Assembly: GCF_003569745.1 (NCBI RefSeq)
Contig: NZ_AP018498.1
Span: forward strand, 2,083,001-2,147,000
Direction of reading: 5' to 3'
DNA from: Altererythrobacter sp. B11
GTDB taxonomy: Bacteria; Pseudomonadota; Alphaproteobacteria; Sphingomonadales; Sphingomonadaceae
Length of the DNA stretch: 64,000 nt
Made by a program: the position numbers and the translations under genes. The stretch's first letter is position 1. Each line of letters starts with the position of its first letter. Of this stretch, positions 1 to 9,124 are shown in pieces. The notes beneath the pieces were generated by a model. It was not told the origin of the DNA. It made no database searches and was given only the letters and a program-made list of their open reading frames with translations.

Positions 1-36
1 CGCGGCATCTGCGGCGCCGCCGCCGCTGCGGGCAGA

Positions 37-65
37 TTGACTTTTCCGCAATTGGCGCCTATGTG
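37..65 (+). promoter_or_regulatory. Candidate sigma70-type promoter upstream of rhlE
   Basis: TTGACT at 37-42 and TATGTG at 60-65 are separated by 17 bases, which fits a housekeeping promoter reading toward rhlE and would leave a leader of about 160 bases. The match is by eye only. The remaining bases 1-230 hold no gene I can support. Confidence 0.3.
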
Positions 66-230
66 CCCGGCCAGCGAAGCGCGCAGGCAGCGTGAACCGG
101 CGGATATCCGCCTCGGCCGCGCTTCGGTTATCCAAAGCTTCCCAATTCACGCGGGCGGTTTTCAACCCCGCGAACGCGCGCCCGGATTCCGGCTGCGCGC
201 AATCGCACACGATGCGAGTTCAACAGTTAC

Positions 231-1622
231 ATGACATTCGAACAACTCGGCCTGTCGCAGTCCGTACTCCAGGCACTTTCCCTCAAGGGCTATGAAACGC
301 CGTCGCCGATCCAGCAGCAGGCGATCCCCTATGTGCTCGAAGGGCGCGACCTGCTGGGCATCGCGCAGACCGGCACGGGCAAGACGGCGGCCTTCATGCT
401 GCCCTCGATCGACCGGCTGGTCGCCGCGGACAAGCGCCCGCAGCGGCGTTGCTGCCGCATGCTGGTGCTGGCGCCCACGCGCGAGCTGGCTGGCCAGATC
501 GCCCAGAGCGCGCAGGATTATGCCCGCTTCGCTCATCTGAAGATCGCCACCGTGTTCGGCGGCACTTCGGTCAACCGCAACCGGCAGGATCTGGCGCGCG
601 GCGTCGATATCCTCATCGCCACGCCGGGCCGGCTGGTGGACCTGACCGATCAGGGCGCGCTCGATCTCGGCCAGGTGGAAGTGCTGGTGCTGGACGAGGC
701 GGACCAGATGCTGGACCTCGGCTTCATCCATGCACTGCGCCAGATCGTGCGGATGATCCCGAAGCAGCGGCAGACGCTGTTCTTCTCCGCCACCATGCCC
801 AAGGCGATCAAGGATCTGGCGAGCCAGTATCTCACCGATCCGGCGCAGGTTTCGGTCGCGCCCGCGGCCACCACGGCGGAGCGGGTCGAGCAATATGTGT
901 GCTTCGTCAACCAGGCGGAAAAGCAGGCGCTGCTGGGCATCGTGCTGCGCGACGGCTTCAAGGCCGGCGAGATGGACCGCGTGCTGGTGTTCACCCGCAC
1001 CAAGCATGGCGCCGACCGCGTGGTGCGCAAGCTGGCGCAGGGCGGCATGCGCGCCAATGCGATCCACGGCAACAAGAGCCAGCCGCAGCGCGAACGCGCG
1101 CTGGGCGAGTTCCGCGAGGGGCAGGTGCGCGTGCTGGTGGCGACTGACATCGCCGCGCGCGGCATCGACATCACCGGGGTGAGCCATGTGATCAATTTCG
1201 AGCTGCCCAATGTGCCCGAGCAATATGTCCACCGCATCGGCCGCACCGCGCGCGCCGGGCGCGAGGGGGTGGCGATTTCCTTCTGCGCGACGGACGAGCG
1301 GGATTATCTGCGCGACATCCAGAAGCTCACCCGCGTGACGCTGGACAAGGTCGAGCTGCCGGAGAACTTCCGCGCCGAAGTGGAAATGGTCGCCGCGCGC
1401 ACCCCGCAGGCCGAGCGTGCCCGCGAGGAAGAGCGCGATGCGCGCCCGCCGCGCCAGGGCGGCGGCAATCGCCGTCCGCGCCGCACCGCCGAAGCCAAGC
1501 CGCGTGGCGGCAGCGGCAGTGGCGCCTCGGGCCGTCCGGCAGGCAATTCCGGCAATGCGAGCCGCCCCGGCGGCAACCGCCGGCGGCGCCGTTCGGGCGG
1601 GGGTTCCGCCCCCCGCGCGTAA
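231..1622 (+). CDS. rhlE: DEAD-box ATP-dependent RNA helicase, RhlE type
   Basis: This 463-aa protein unwinds RNA duplexes using ATP and probably acts in ribosome assembly and RNA turnover in the cytoplasm. The Q-motif (around residues 3-33, TPSPIQQQAIP), Walker A AQTGTGKT (45-52), DEAD box (155-158), SAT (about 186) and the helicase C-terminal HRIGRTARAG motif are all present. After about residue 390 the chain becomes a low-complexity Arg/Gly/Pro-rich basic tail, usual for RhlE proteins that grip RNA nonspecifically. The ATG at 231 places the N-terminus where the Q-motif expects it. The gene is monocistronic as far as can be seen. Confidence 0.95.
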   Translation: MTFEQLGLSQSVLQALSLKGYETPSPIQQQAIPYVLEGRDLLGIAQTGTGKTAAFMLPSIDRLVAADKRPQRRCCRMLVLAPTRELAGQIAQSAQDYARFAHLKIATVFGGTSVNRNRQDLARGVDILIATPGRLVDLTDQGALDLGQVEVLVLDEADQMLDLGFIHALRQIVRMIPKQRQTLFFSATMPKAIKDLASQYLTDPAQVSVAPAATTAERVEQYVCFVNQAEKQALLGIVLRDGFKAGEMDRVLVFTRTKHGADRVVRKLAQGGMRANAIHGNKSQPQRERALGEFREGQVRVLVATDIAARGIDITGVSHVINFELPNVPEQYVHRIGRTARAGREGVAISFCATDERDYLRDIQKLTRVTLDKVELPENFRAEVEMVAARTPQAERAREEERDARPPRQGGGNRRPRRTAEAKPRGGSGSGASGRPAGNSGNASRPGGNRRRRRSGGGSAPRA

Positions 1623-1708
1623 TCGCTCCATAGCCGCCGATCGCACGGGCATGGCGCCGCTCCGGCGCCAGCCATGTGCGGGGGCGGTTGGCAAGCGCGC
1701 CCCCGGCC

Positions 1709-1751
1709 GCCATATGCGCGCTCTCTGATCCTGCAGGAGCGCGCATATGGC
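1709..1751 (+). promoter_or_regulatory. Perfect 15-bp inverted repeat covering the gor start codon
   Basis: The arms 1709-1723 and 1737-1751 are exact reverse complements (GCCATATGCGCGCTC on the left), with a 13-base loop at 1724-1736. The right arm contains the gor ATG (1747-1749) and the end of its Shine-Dalgarno (CAGGAG, 1734-1739). In mRNA the fold would hide the initiation site. As DNA it could be a regulator operator. Which applies cannot be told from sequence. Confidence 0.55.
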
Positions 1752-3093
1752 CGATTACGACTATGACCTCTTTACCATCGGTGCGGGTTCCGGCGGCGTG
1801 CGCGCCAGCCGAGTGGCCGCCGCCCATGGCGCGAAGGTGGCCGTGGCGGAGGAATACCGCGTCGGCGGCACCTGCGTGATCCGTGGCTGCGTGCCCAAGA
1901 AGATGCTCGTCTACGGCGCCCATTTCGCCGAGGATGTGCAGGATGCGCGCAATTTCGGCTGGACGATGGAAACCTGCCGCTTCGACTGGAAGGTGCTGCG
2001 CGACAATGTGCTGAAGGATGTGGATCGGCTCAACGGCCTCTACACCCAGACGCTGGAAAACCATGGGGTGGAGATCATCCCCCAGCGCGCCACCGTGTCC
2101 GGCCCCAATGAAGTGACGCTGGGCGATGGGCGCAAGGTCACCGCGCGGCATATCCTGATCGCCGTGGGCGCCCGCCCGCTGATCCCCGAATGCAAGGGGC
2201 ACGAGCTGGGCATCACCTCCAACGAGGTGTTCCATCTCGACGAACTGCCGCGCCGCATCCTGATTGCCGGCGGCGGCTATATCGCCAATGAATTCGCCGG
2301 CATCTTCAACGAATTCGGCACGCATGTGACGATCATCAACCGGTCGGACACGCTGCTGCGCGGCTATGACCAGAGCCTGCGCGACCGTTTGCTGCAGATC
2401 TCCGTGATGAAGGGCATCGATTTCCGCTTCAACGCCAGCTTCCGCGGCATCGAGAAGACCGAGGATGGCTGCCTGCGCGTGTCCATGACCAATCATGACG
2501 ATCTGGAAGTGGATTGCGTGCTGTTCGCCACCGGCCGCATTCCCAACACCGAAGGGCTGGGGCTGGAAGCGGCCGGGGTCACGCTGGGCGAGCGCGGCGC
2601 CATCGCGGTGGATGACTATGGCACCACCAATGTGCCCAGCATCCATGCCGTGGGCGACGTGACCGACCGAGTGCAGCTGACGCCGGTGGCGATCCGCGAA
2701 GGGCAGGCCTTCGCCGATACGCTGTTCGGCGACAAGCCGACGAAGGTCAGCCATGATTGCATCCCCAGCGCCGTGTTCAGCCATCCACCGATCGCCGCCG
2801 TGGGCCTGACCGAGAGCGAGGCGCGCAACAAGTTCGGCACGATCAAGATCTATCAGTCGGACTTCCGCCCGATGAAGAACGTGCTGGCCGGCCGGAACGA
2901 ACGCAGCCTTTACAAGATGGTGTGCAACGCCGCCGATGGCCGCATCCTCGGCATTCACATGATCGGGCCCGATTCGCCGGAGATCATGCAGGCGGCGGCC
3001 GTGGCGGTGAAGGTCGGCCTCACCAAGGACGATTTCGACGCCACCGTGGCGATTCACCCGACCATGGCGGAAGAGCTGGTGCTGCTGAAATAG
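1747..3093 (+). CDS. gor: Glutathione-disulfide reductase
   Basis: This 448-aa flavoprotein reduces oxidised glutathione with NADPH. It shows the FAD-binding GAGSGG (12-17), the redox-active disulfide in GGTCVIRGCVPKK (Cys43 and Cys48), a second Rossmann motif for NADPH near residue 173 (IAGGGYIANEFAG), and the C-terminal catalytic His437/Glu442 pair in IHPTMAEE. The CVIRGC spacing is typical of glutathione reductase, whereas lipoamide dehydrogenases usually read CLNVGC. The start codon sits inside a strong hairpin (1709-1751), so translation may be controlled by RNA structure. A hairpin at 3099-3122 follows the stop. Confidence 0.93.
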   Translation: MADYDYDLFTIGAGSGGVRASRVAAAHGAKVAVAEEYRVGGTCVIRGCVPKKMLVYGAHFAEDVQDARNFGWTMETCRFDWKVLRDNVLKDVDRLNGLYTQTLENHGVEIIPQRATVSGPNEVTLGDGRKVTARHILIAVGARPLIPECKGHELGITSNEVFHLDELPRRILIAGGGYIANEFAGIFNEFGTHVTIINRSDTLLRGYDQSLRDRLLQISVMKGIDFRFNASFRGIEKTEDGCLRVSMTNHDDLEVDCVLFATGRIPNTEGLGLEAAGVTLGERGAIAVDDYGTTNVPSIHAVGDVTDRVQLTPVAIREGQAFADTLFGDKPTKVSHDCIPSAVFSHPPIAAVGLTESEARNKFGTIKIYQSDFRPMKNVLAGRNERSLYKMVCNAADGRILGIHMIGPDSPEIMQAAAVAVKVGLTKDDFDATVAIHPTMAEELVLLK

Positions 3094-3098
3094 CCGCC

Positions 3099-3125
3099 AG
3101 CCGCTTCGGCGGCGAAGCGGCTTGC
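3099..3125 (+). terminator. Hairpin after gor, weak terminator
   Basis: AGCCGCTTC (3099-3107) pairs with GAAGCGGCT (3114-3122) around a 6-base loop, followed by only a short TTG. It lies six bases after the gor stop. The lack of a clear U tract makes termination uncertain. Confidence 0.4.
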
Positions 3126-3174
3126 GGGCGCTCCCCCCGGCGGTTACCCCGGAAACAATCTCCGGGGAGAGCCT

Positions 3175-4701
3175 ATGTCCGCCAATATCGAGGAACTGGA
3201 ACGCCGCCGCGCCGCCGCCCGCCTGGGCGGGGGTGAGAAGCGGATCGCCGCACAGCATGCCAAGGGCAAGCTGACCGCGCGTGAGAGGCTCGACGTGCTG
3301 CTCGACGAAGGCTCCTTCGAAGAGCTGGACATGTATGTGGAGCACAATTGCACCGATTTCGGCATGCCCGATCAGCGCGTGCCGGGGGACGGCGTCGTCA
3401 CCGGCAGCGGCACGATCAACGGCCGGCTGGTGTTCGTGTTCAGCCAGGATTTCACCGTATTCGGCGGCAGCCTGTCCGAACGCCACGCGCAGAAGATCTG
3501 CAAGGTGATGGACATGGCGATGAAGGTGGGCGCACCGATCATCGGTCTCAACGACAGCGGCGGCGCGCGCATCCAGGAAGGCGTCGCCAGCCTGGGCGGC
3601 TATGCCGAGGTGTTCCAGCGCAATGTGCTGGCCAGCGGCGTGATCCCGCAGCTCAGCCTCATCATGGGGCCATGCGCGGGCGGGGCGGTCTATTCCCCCG
3701 CGATGACGGACTTCATCTTCATGGTGAAGGACAGCAGCTATATGTTCGTCACCGGCCCGGACGTGGTGAAGACGGTCACCAACGAACAGGTGACGCAGGA
3801 AGAGCTGGGCGGGGCGGTGACGCACACCACGCGCACCGGCGTGGCTGATCTGGCGCTGGACAATGATCTGGAAACGCTGACGGCGGCCCGCGATTTCATC
3901 AGCCTGTTGCCGGCCAACAACCGCGACGGCGTGCCCCTGCTGCCCTCTGCCGATCCGTGGGACCGGCTGGAGCCGAGCCTGGACACGCTGGTGCCCGCCA
4001 GCGCCAACCAGCCCTATGACATGCACGAACTGGTGCGGAAGGTGCTGGACGAAGGCGAGTTCTTCGAAATCCAGCCGGCCCATGGCGGCAATATCCTGTG
4101 CGGCTTCGGCCGGGTGGAAGGGCGCACCGTCGGCGTGGTCGCCAATCAGCCGATGGTGCTGGCAGGCGTGCTGGACATCAACGCCAGCCGCAAGGCCGCG
4201 CGCTTCGTGCGCTTCTGCGACGCCTTCAACATCCCGATCATCACCTTCGTGGACGTGCCCGGCTTCCTCCCCGGCACGGCGCAGGAACACAATGGCATCA
4301 TCAAGCACGGTGCCAAGCTGCTGTTCGCCTATGCCGAAGCGACCGTGCCCAAGATCACCGTGATCACGCGCAAGGCCTATGGCGGAGCCTATGACGTCAT
4401 GGCGTCCAAGCATTTGCGGGGTGACTTGAACTACGCCTGGCCCACCGCGGAGATCGCCGTGATGGGCGCAAAGGGCGCGGTGGAGATCATTTTCCGCGGC
4501 CTCAACAGTGAAGAGATCGCGGAAAAGACGAAGGAATATGAAGACCGCTTCGCCAACCCCTTCGTGGCGGCCAGCATGGGCTTCATCGACGAGGTGATCT
4601 ACCCGCACTCCACCCGCCGCCGCATCGCCCTCGGCCTGCGCAAGCTGCGCGGCAAGGTGCTGGAGAACCCCTGGAAGAAGCACGACAATCTGCCGCTCTA
4701 G
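3175..4701 (+). CDS. pccB: Acyl-CoA carboxylase beta subunit (propionyl-CoA carboxylase type)
   Basis: This 508-aa carboxyltransferase moves the carboxyl group from biotin to an acyl-CoA, most likely propionyl-CoA, feeding the methylmalonyl-CoA route to succinyl-CoA. The length and full-length match to the PccB/MmdA crotonase-like fold are visible: an N-terminal [21 protein letters not shown] start, the oxyanion-hole glycines in GGARIQEGV and [10 protein letters not shown], and the second-half [14 protein letters not shown] and AYGGAYDVM motifs. The biotin-carrying alpha chain is not in this window. Substrate range (propionyl versus acetyl or longer chains) cannot be decided from sequence. 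An SD-like GGGGAG precedes the ATG. Confidence 0.92.
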   Translation: MSANIEELERRRAAARLGGGEKRIAAQHAKGKLTARERLDVLLDEGSFEELDMYVEHNCTDFGMPDQRVPGDGVVTGSGTINGRLVFVFSQDFTVFGGSLSERHAQKICKVMDMAMKVGAPIIGLNDSGGARIQEGVASLGGYAEVFQRNVLASGVIPQLSLIMGPCAGGAVYSPAMTDFIFMVKDSSYMFVTGPDVVKTVTNEQVTQEELGGAVTHTTRTGVADLALDNDLETLTAARDFISLLPANNRDGVPLLPSADPWDRLEPSLDTLVPASANQPYDMHELVRKVLDEGEFFEIQPAHGGNILCGFGRVEGRTVGVVANQPMVLAGVLDINASRKAARFVRFCDAFNIPIITFVDVPGFLPGTAQEHNGIIKHGAKLLFAYAEATVPKITVITRKAYGGAYDVMASKHLRGDLNYAWPTAEIAVMGAKGAVEIIFRGLNSEEIAEKTKEYEDRFANPFVAASMGFIDEVIYPHSTRRRIALGLRKLRGKVLENPWKKHDNLPL

Positions 4702-4727
4702 GCTGGCGACCATGAGCCGGGCGCGGA

Positions 4728-4833
4728 ATGGATGCTGAAACAAGTTCAGCATGACGATGGTGGCCCAAGGCTGATCCGACGGCAAAGCACACCCTCCCTC
4801 TCTTCGTCACCCTGAACTTGTTTCAGGGTCCAT
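4728..4833. repeat. Pair of inverted REP-like palindromic elements
   Basis: Two 29-base elements face each other at 4728-4756 and 4805-4833. Each holds a small stem-loop: GCTGAA/TTCAGC in the first and CCCTGAA/TTCAGGG in the second. The elements differ mainly at stem positions that stay paired (G-C swapped for C-G), so structure seems conserved. Similar short palindromes recur in intergenic DNA of sphingomonads. They lie in the 220-base gap between pccB and the DUF488 gene, which holds nothing else I can identify. Confidence 0.6.
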
Positions 4834-4921
4834 CCAGCCCCACCCGCGGAGCCCTGCGGCAAGGGCACAGCGCGGCACCAACACTGCCCTGAGCCGTTCC
4901 TCCTGGCAGTAGGAAAGCCAA

Positions 4922-5368
4922 ATGACGCGCAGCATCTTCACCATCGGCTATGCCCACGCCACGCAGCCCGCGCTGGTATCCGCGCTGACGGATGCGGGCG
5001 TCGAGCTGCTGGCCGATGTCCGCTACCTCCCGCTCTCGCGCAGGCCCGGTTTCTCCAAGAATTCCCTCAGGGCAGCGGTGGAGGAAGCGGGCGTGGCCTA
5101 CCGCCATTTCCGCGACCTCGGCACCCCGGCCGAAGGTCGGGCGGCGGCGCGGCGCGGCGATCATGCGGAATTGGCGCGGATCTATTCGGGCCAGCTCGAA
5201 CTGCCGCAGGCGCTGGCGCAGATGGCCGAATTGCGCGCGCTGGCAGAACAGCAGCGCGTCTGCCTGCTATGCTATTGCGAGGAGCGGGAGACCTGCCACC
5301 GCGGCTTGCTGGTGGAGGCACTGCTGGCAGACTTCTCCGTGGTGGACCTGAAGCCCGCGCTGCCCTGA
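4922..5368 (+). CDS. DUF488 family protein
   Basis: This 148-aa cytoplasmic protein matches the DUF488 family: an N-terminal FTIGYAHA motif, DVRYLPLSRRPGFSK in the first third, and the conserved C-terminal CYCEERETCHR, which resembles a metal- or nucleic-acid-binding Cys/His cluster. The family's biochemical role is not established. The gene has its own start after the REP-like elements and is followed 47 bases later by the YetF-family gene on the same strand, so the two could be co-transcribed. Confidence 0.85.
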   Translation: MTRSIFTIGYAHATQPALVSALTDAGVELLADVRYLPLSRRPGFSKNSLRAAVEEAGVAYRHFRDLGTPAEGRAAARRGDHAELARIYSGQLELPQALAQMAELRALAEQQRVCLLCYCEERETCHRGLLVEALLADFSVVDLKPALP

Positions 5369-5415
5369 GGAGAGCCTAGGCCCCGAAGCCGGACCCGAGC
5401 GGCTTCCCCGCGCGT

Positions 5416-5940
5416 ATGGTCCGTATGTTCTTCGATACTTGGCATGAATTGCTGCGGGTGATCGTGATCACCATCCTCGCTTATGGCACGCTGGTGCTGA
5501 TCCTGAGGCTGTCGGGCAAGCGCTCGCTGGCGAAGCTCAACATCTTCGATTTCGTCGTCACCGTGGCCTTCGGTTCTACGCTGGCCACCGTCCTGCTGAG
5601 CACCGATGTTTCCTTCGCGGAAGGGGCGCTCGCCTTTGCCATGCTGGCGCTGCTGCAATGGCTCGTCGCCTTTCTCTCGCTGCGCCTTTCGTGGTTCAAG
5701 GGCCTGATCCGCGCCGATCCGCGGCTGGTGCTGCGCGATGGCGAGTTTCTCGAAGATGCCATGCGGGACGAGCGGATCACGCGCAGCGACATCGAAGGGG
5801 CGATTCGCAAGTCCGGCCATGGCACGGTGGAGGATGTCGCCGCCGTGGTGCTCGAAACCGATGGCGATCTCAGCGTGGTCGCCAGCGGCAGGGCGGCGGA
5901 GTGCACCGCCCTGCGCTCGGTGGCGGGCTGGCGCGGCTAG
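5416..5940 (+). CDS. YetF/DUF421 family membrane protein
   Basis: This 174-aa protein has hydrophobic segments at about residues 12-31, 43-62 and 67-85, then a soluble YetF domain with RADPRLVLRDGEFL and the helix beginning ITRSDIEGAIRK. This is the layout of DUF421 (YetF/YcaP) proteins, whose function is unknown. Its stop codon overlaps the stop of the convergent peptide transporter gene: TAG at 5938-5940 against the minus-strand TAG at 5939-5937. Confidence 0.85.
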   Translation: MVRMFFDTWHELLRVIVITILAYGTLVLILRLSGKRSLAKLNIFDFVVTVAFGSTLATVLLSTDVSFAEGALAFAMLALLQWLVAFLSLRLSWFKGLIRADPRLVLRDGEFLEDAMRDERITRSDIEGAIRKSGHGTVEDVAAVVLETDGDLSVVASGRAAECTALRSVAGWRG

Positions 5941-7331
5941 GCCGCAGCCTCGCGATCGGTGGTGACGCCCATCAGGCGATCGGCCAGCAGGAACTTGAAC
6001 CCCGCGAAGGCCACCAGCCCCACGCCCGCGCTGGCGACATGCAGCAGCCAGAAGCTCACGATATCCATGCTGGAATACCAGCCGCCCACCGTGCCCACGG
6101 TGAGATTGGCGAGGAAGAAGGCGAGATAATAGATCCCGATGATCGTGCCGTTGAGCGCCCTCGGCGCCAGCCGCGTGAACAGGGCCAGGCTGACCGGCAG
6201 GATATGCGCGAAGGCGATCGAATTGATGAGGTGGAACATCACCGGCCAGAACAGGCCGATCTTGCCGCCGCCCTGCGTCAGCGCCGCCATCACCAGGCAC
6301 ATGCCCGCCGCCATGGAGAAGGCGCTGCCGATGATCATCTTGCCCAGCTCGTCCGGCTCGCGCCCGGTGCGATCACCGAACCATTTCCAGAATGCGGCGA
6401 CCGCTACCAGCATGGAGAAGGACGCGGTGGCGTCGATGGTGATCATCCAGCTCGTCGGCAGGGTGCGGCCGAAGAAGGTCAGCTGGAAATGCGCATCCGC
6501 CCACACGAGATAGGCGTTGAAGATCTCCTGATTGGTCAGCAGCGAGACGGCCAGCACCGGCACCAGCACCACCACGGCGGCGATGCGGCTCCAGTCCTGT
6601 CGCTTCAGCCGGGGGCGGGGGCCGGCGGCCTTGCCGCGGCCGGCCTCGTCCTGCGGCAGCCAGGGGCGGGCCATCAGGTAGAGCGCGAGGCCCAGCACCA
6701 TCACCACGCCGGCGGCGCCGAAGCCCCAGTGCCAGCCCACATCCTCGCCCAGCGTGCCGGAAATCAGCGGCGCGGCGATCACGCTGACATTGATGGCGAT
6801 GTAGAAGATCTGGAACGCCATGGCGCGGCGGGTGTCGCCGTCGCGATAGAGCTCGCCCACCTGGCTGGCGATATTGCCCTTGAACAGGCCGACGCCGACC
6901 ACCAGCGCCAAAAGGGCGAACAGGAAGCTGCCTTCGAAGGCCATCAGGAAATGGCCCAGCGCCATGATGGCGCCCCCGGCGATCAGCGCGGCGCGGCGGC
7001 CCAGCCAGCGATCCGCCGCAATGCCGCCGAGGATGGGGGTGAGATAGACCAGCGCGGTGTAGTCGCCAAAAATGGCCGAGGCGAGCGGCTGCCCCTCCAG
7101 CCCGCCATAGCGCCATTGCTGCAGCCAGCCGAGCCCCGCCACCGCGTCGAACCGCTGGGGCAGCAGGTAATTGACCATGTAGAGCACCAGCAGGGTCTGC
7201 ATGGAATAATAGGAAAAGCGTTCGCAGCCTTCGACGAAGGACAGATAACCGAGGCCCTTGGGGTGGCCGAGAAAGGCCCGGTCGTCCCGCGTCTCGAAAT
7301 CGAGTTCGGGGGTGGCTTCAGCCGTGGTCAT
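5937..7331 (-). CDS. POT/PTR-family proton-coupled peptide transporter
   Basis: This 464-aa inner-membrane protein is a major-facilitator transporter of the proton-dependent oligopeptide family, importing di- or tripeptides with protons. It carries the family's N-terminal helix signature, with FVEGCERFSYYSMQ matching the ExxERFxYY proton-coupling motif at about residues 33-45, followed by the GGIAADRWLGRR loop between helices 2 and 3. The length and number of hydrophobic stretches fit 12-14 helices. The ATG at 7331 is the natural N-terminus. The gene lies alone, convergent with the YetF gene and 54 bases downstream of aroB on the same strand. Confidence 0.9.
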   Translation of the reverse strand: MTTAEATPELDFETRDDRAFLGHPKGLGYLSFVEGCERFSYYSMQTLLVLYMVNYLLPQRFDAVAGLGWLQQWRYGGLEGQPLASAIFGDYTALVYLTPILGGIAADRWLGRRAALIAGGAIMALGHFLMAFEGSFLFALLALVVGVGLFKGNIASQVGELYRDGDTRRAMAFQIFYIAINVSVIAAPLISGTLGEDVGWHWGFGAAGVVMVLGLALYLMARPWLPQDEAGRGKAAGPRPRLKRQDWSRIAAVVVLVPVLAVSLLTNQEIFNAYLVWADAHFQLTFFGRTLPTSWMITIDATASFSMLVAVAAFWKWFGDRTGREPDELGKMIIGSAFSMAAGMCLVMAALTQGGGKIGLFWPVMFHLINSIAFAHILPVSLALFTRLAPRALNGTIIGIYYLAFFLANLTVGTVGGWYSSMDIVSFWLLHVASAGVGLVAFAGFKFLLADRLMGVTTDREAAA

Positions 7332-7385
7332 ATCCGCGTCCCGCTGGTTTCAATTGCAACCTCCTAGCCGGCACGAGCGGCAAGC

Positions 7386-8495
7386 TCAACGCGCCTGCAA
7401 TTGCTCGTCGAGGAAGGCCGCCACATCCTCCAGCGACACCGCGCGATCAAGGAAGGCCTCGCCAATGTCGCGCAGCAGGACGAAGGGCAGGGTGCCCGCG
7501 TCCATCTTCTTGTCATGCAGCATGTGGCCGGCCAGAGTCGCCCCGTCGCAATTGAGGCCCAGCCCTGCGATTTCGACCGGCAGGCATGAAGAACCAATTG
7601 CACTGGCGATGCGGGCGGCTTGTAAATCGTCGATATAGCCCCGCCGCGCGGAGTAGCGCGCGGCCAGCACCATGCCCAGCGCCACCGCCTCGCCATGCAG
7701 CAGCCGGTCGGAAAAGCCGGTCTGCGCTTCCAGTGCGTGGCCGAAAGTGTGGCCAAGGTTAAGCAGCGCCCGCGCCCCGGTCGTCTCCCGCTCATCCTCT
7801 GCCACGATCCGCGCCTTGGCCTTCACGCTCTCGGTCACGGCATATTCCTGCGCCGCCTTGTCCCCCGCGATCACCTGCGGCCCTTCCGCCTCGCACCATT
7901 CGAAAAAGGCGCGATCGCCGAGGATTCCGTATTTGATGACCTCGGCATAACCCGCCGCCATCTCGCGCCGGGGAAGGGTGTCGAGCGCGGCGAGATCGGC
8001 GAGGACGAGCGCCGGCTGATGGAAGGCGCCGACGAGGTTCTTCCCCGCCCCGGTGTTGATCGCCGTCTTGCCCCCAACGCTGCTGTCCACCTGCGCCAGC
8101 AGAGTGGTGGGCAGCTGGATGAAACCGCAGCCGCGCTTGAGGATCGCCGCCGCGAAGCCGGTGAGATCGCCGATCACTCCGCCGCCCAGCGCCAGGATGT
8201 GATCGCCGCGCTCCACCTCCTCCGCCAGCAGCCAGTCCATCACCAGCTCGAGCACCTGCCAGCTCTTGGCCCCTTCTCCGGGGGCCAGCACCAGGAAGCG
8301 GGGTTCGTGCCCGGCAGCCTCGAGCGAGGCGGCCAGCGTGTCTTTCCAGTGACTTGCCACATTGGCATCGGTGATCACCGGCACGCGGCGCTTGCGCAGC
8401 AGCTTGCCGCATTGCGCCGCCGCATCAGCCAGCAGGCCGGTGCCGACGCGCACTTCGTAGGAGCGGCCGGCGAGTTCAACGGGAATCAGTGCCAT
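7386..8495 (-). CDS. aroB: 3-dehydroquinate synthase
   Basis: This 369-aa enzyme converts DAHP to 3-dehydroquinate, the second step of the shikimate pathway. NAD-binding GGGVIGDLTGFAA, the conserved lysine region VGGKTAINTGAGKNLVG, and the metal-ligand motifs (Glu in AEVIKYG, His in GHTFGHALE and LHGEAVALGM) are all visible. The start ATG at 8495 lies inside the last codons of aroK (10-base overlap), so the two shikimate genes are transcribed and probably translated together, with aroK first. Confidence 0.96.
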   Translation of the reverse strand: MALIPVELAGRSYEVRVGTGLLADAAAQCGKLLRKRRVPVITDANVASHWKDTLAASLEAAGHEPRFLVLAPGEGAKSWQVLELVMDWLLAEEVERGDHILALGGGVIGDLTGFAAAILKRGCGFIQLPTTLLAQVDSSVGGKTAINTGAGKNLVGAFHQPALVLADLAALDTLPRREMAAGYAEVIKYGILGDRAFFEWCEAEGPQVIAGDKAAQEYAVTESVKAKARIVAEDERETTGARALLNLGHTFGHALEAQTGFSDRLLHGEAVALGMVLAARYSARRGYIDDLQAARIASAIGSSCLPVEIAGLGLNCDGATLAGHMLHDKKMDAGTLPFVLLRDIGEAFLDRAVSLEDVAAFLDEQLQAR

Positions 8496-9055
8496 TCGAT
8501 CAGTGCCTTCAGAATGCGGTTCACCGTCTCCCCATGGGGGCCGGCATCGCTCATCACCTTGATGGGCGCGGCGGAATAGGCAGGCTCCCGCTCCGCCTTC
8601 AGCCGCGCCATGATCTCGCGCGGGTCGCCGCCGCGCAGCAGCGGCCGGCTGTCCTTGCGGCCGACCCGCTCCACCAGCGTATCCACGTCGCTGTCCAGCC
8701 AGATGGCGAGCCCGCGCTGCAGGATGAGCTCGCGCGTGTCGGCCTGCACGAAGGCGCCGCCGCCCGTGGCGATCACGCTCGGCCCGCCGTCCATCAGCCG
8801 CGCGATCACGCGCCGCTCGCCGTCGCGGAAATATGCCTCGCCGAACTGCTCGAAGATTTCCGCGATCGCCATCTGCGCGGCCTTTTCGATTTCGTCATCC
8901 GCGTCGGTGAAGGAGAGGCCGAGCAATTGCGCCAGCTTGCGCCCGATGGTGGACTTTCCCACGCCCATCATGCCGACCAGCACGATCGGCCGGTCGATAC
9001 GGGCGGCAAGGGCGCGGATCTCGCCATCGGTGGGCATGCGGGTTTCGATCATCAT
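8486..9055 (-). CDS. aroK: Shikimate kinase
   Basis: This ~189-aa kinase phosphorylates shikimate with ATP. The P-loop GMMGVGKSTIGRK is near residue 30, the shikimate-binding DADDEIE follows, then the GEAYFRDGE and ATGGGAF motifs and the lid Arg in RKDSRPLL. The frame stays open upstream to 9445, but that extension lacks family similarity and covers an opposite-strand gene. The tandem ATGs at 9055 and 9052 are the likely start, and the downstream ATG at 9037 would also leave a functional enzyme. The gene is divergent from the 44-aa membrane peptide gene at 9125, with a shared ~70-base promoter region. Confidence 0.93.
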   Translation of the reverse strand: MMIETRMPTDGEIRALAARIDRPIVLVGMMGVGKSTIGRKLAQLLGLSFTDADDEIEKAAQMAIAEIFEQFGEAYFRDGERRVIARLMDGGPSVIATGGGAFVQADTRELILQRGLAIWLDSDVDTLVERVGRKDSRPLLRGGDPREIMARLKAEREPAYSAAPIKVMSDAGPHGETVNRILKALIEWH

Positions 9056-9124
9056 TGCCGCAGTGCCTATAGATAGGCTAACCGCCCGTGCAAGTTTGCG
9101 GGAAAGGGCTTGCGGCTGGTGGCG

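Noticed and set aside
1-230. Coding frame before rhlE
   Set aside because: Frames at 37-234 and 92-295 have no ribosome-binding site, no motifs and overlap the helicase start.
1327-4785. Very long open frame on the minus strand opposite gor and pccB
   Set aside because: It is antisense to three strong plus-strand genes, has His/Arg/Gly-rich noise composition, and exists because GC-rich third positions remove stop codons.
5658-7367. 569-codon plus-strand frame opposite the peptide transporter
   Set aside because: The POT transporter on the minus strand carries clear family motifs; this frame is low-complexity Gln/His/Arg.
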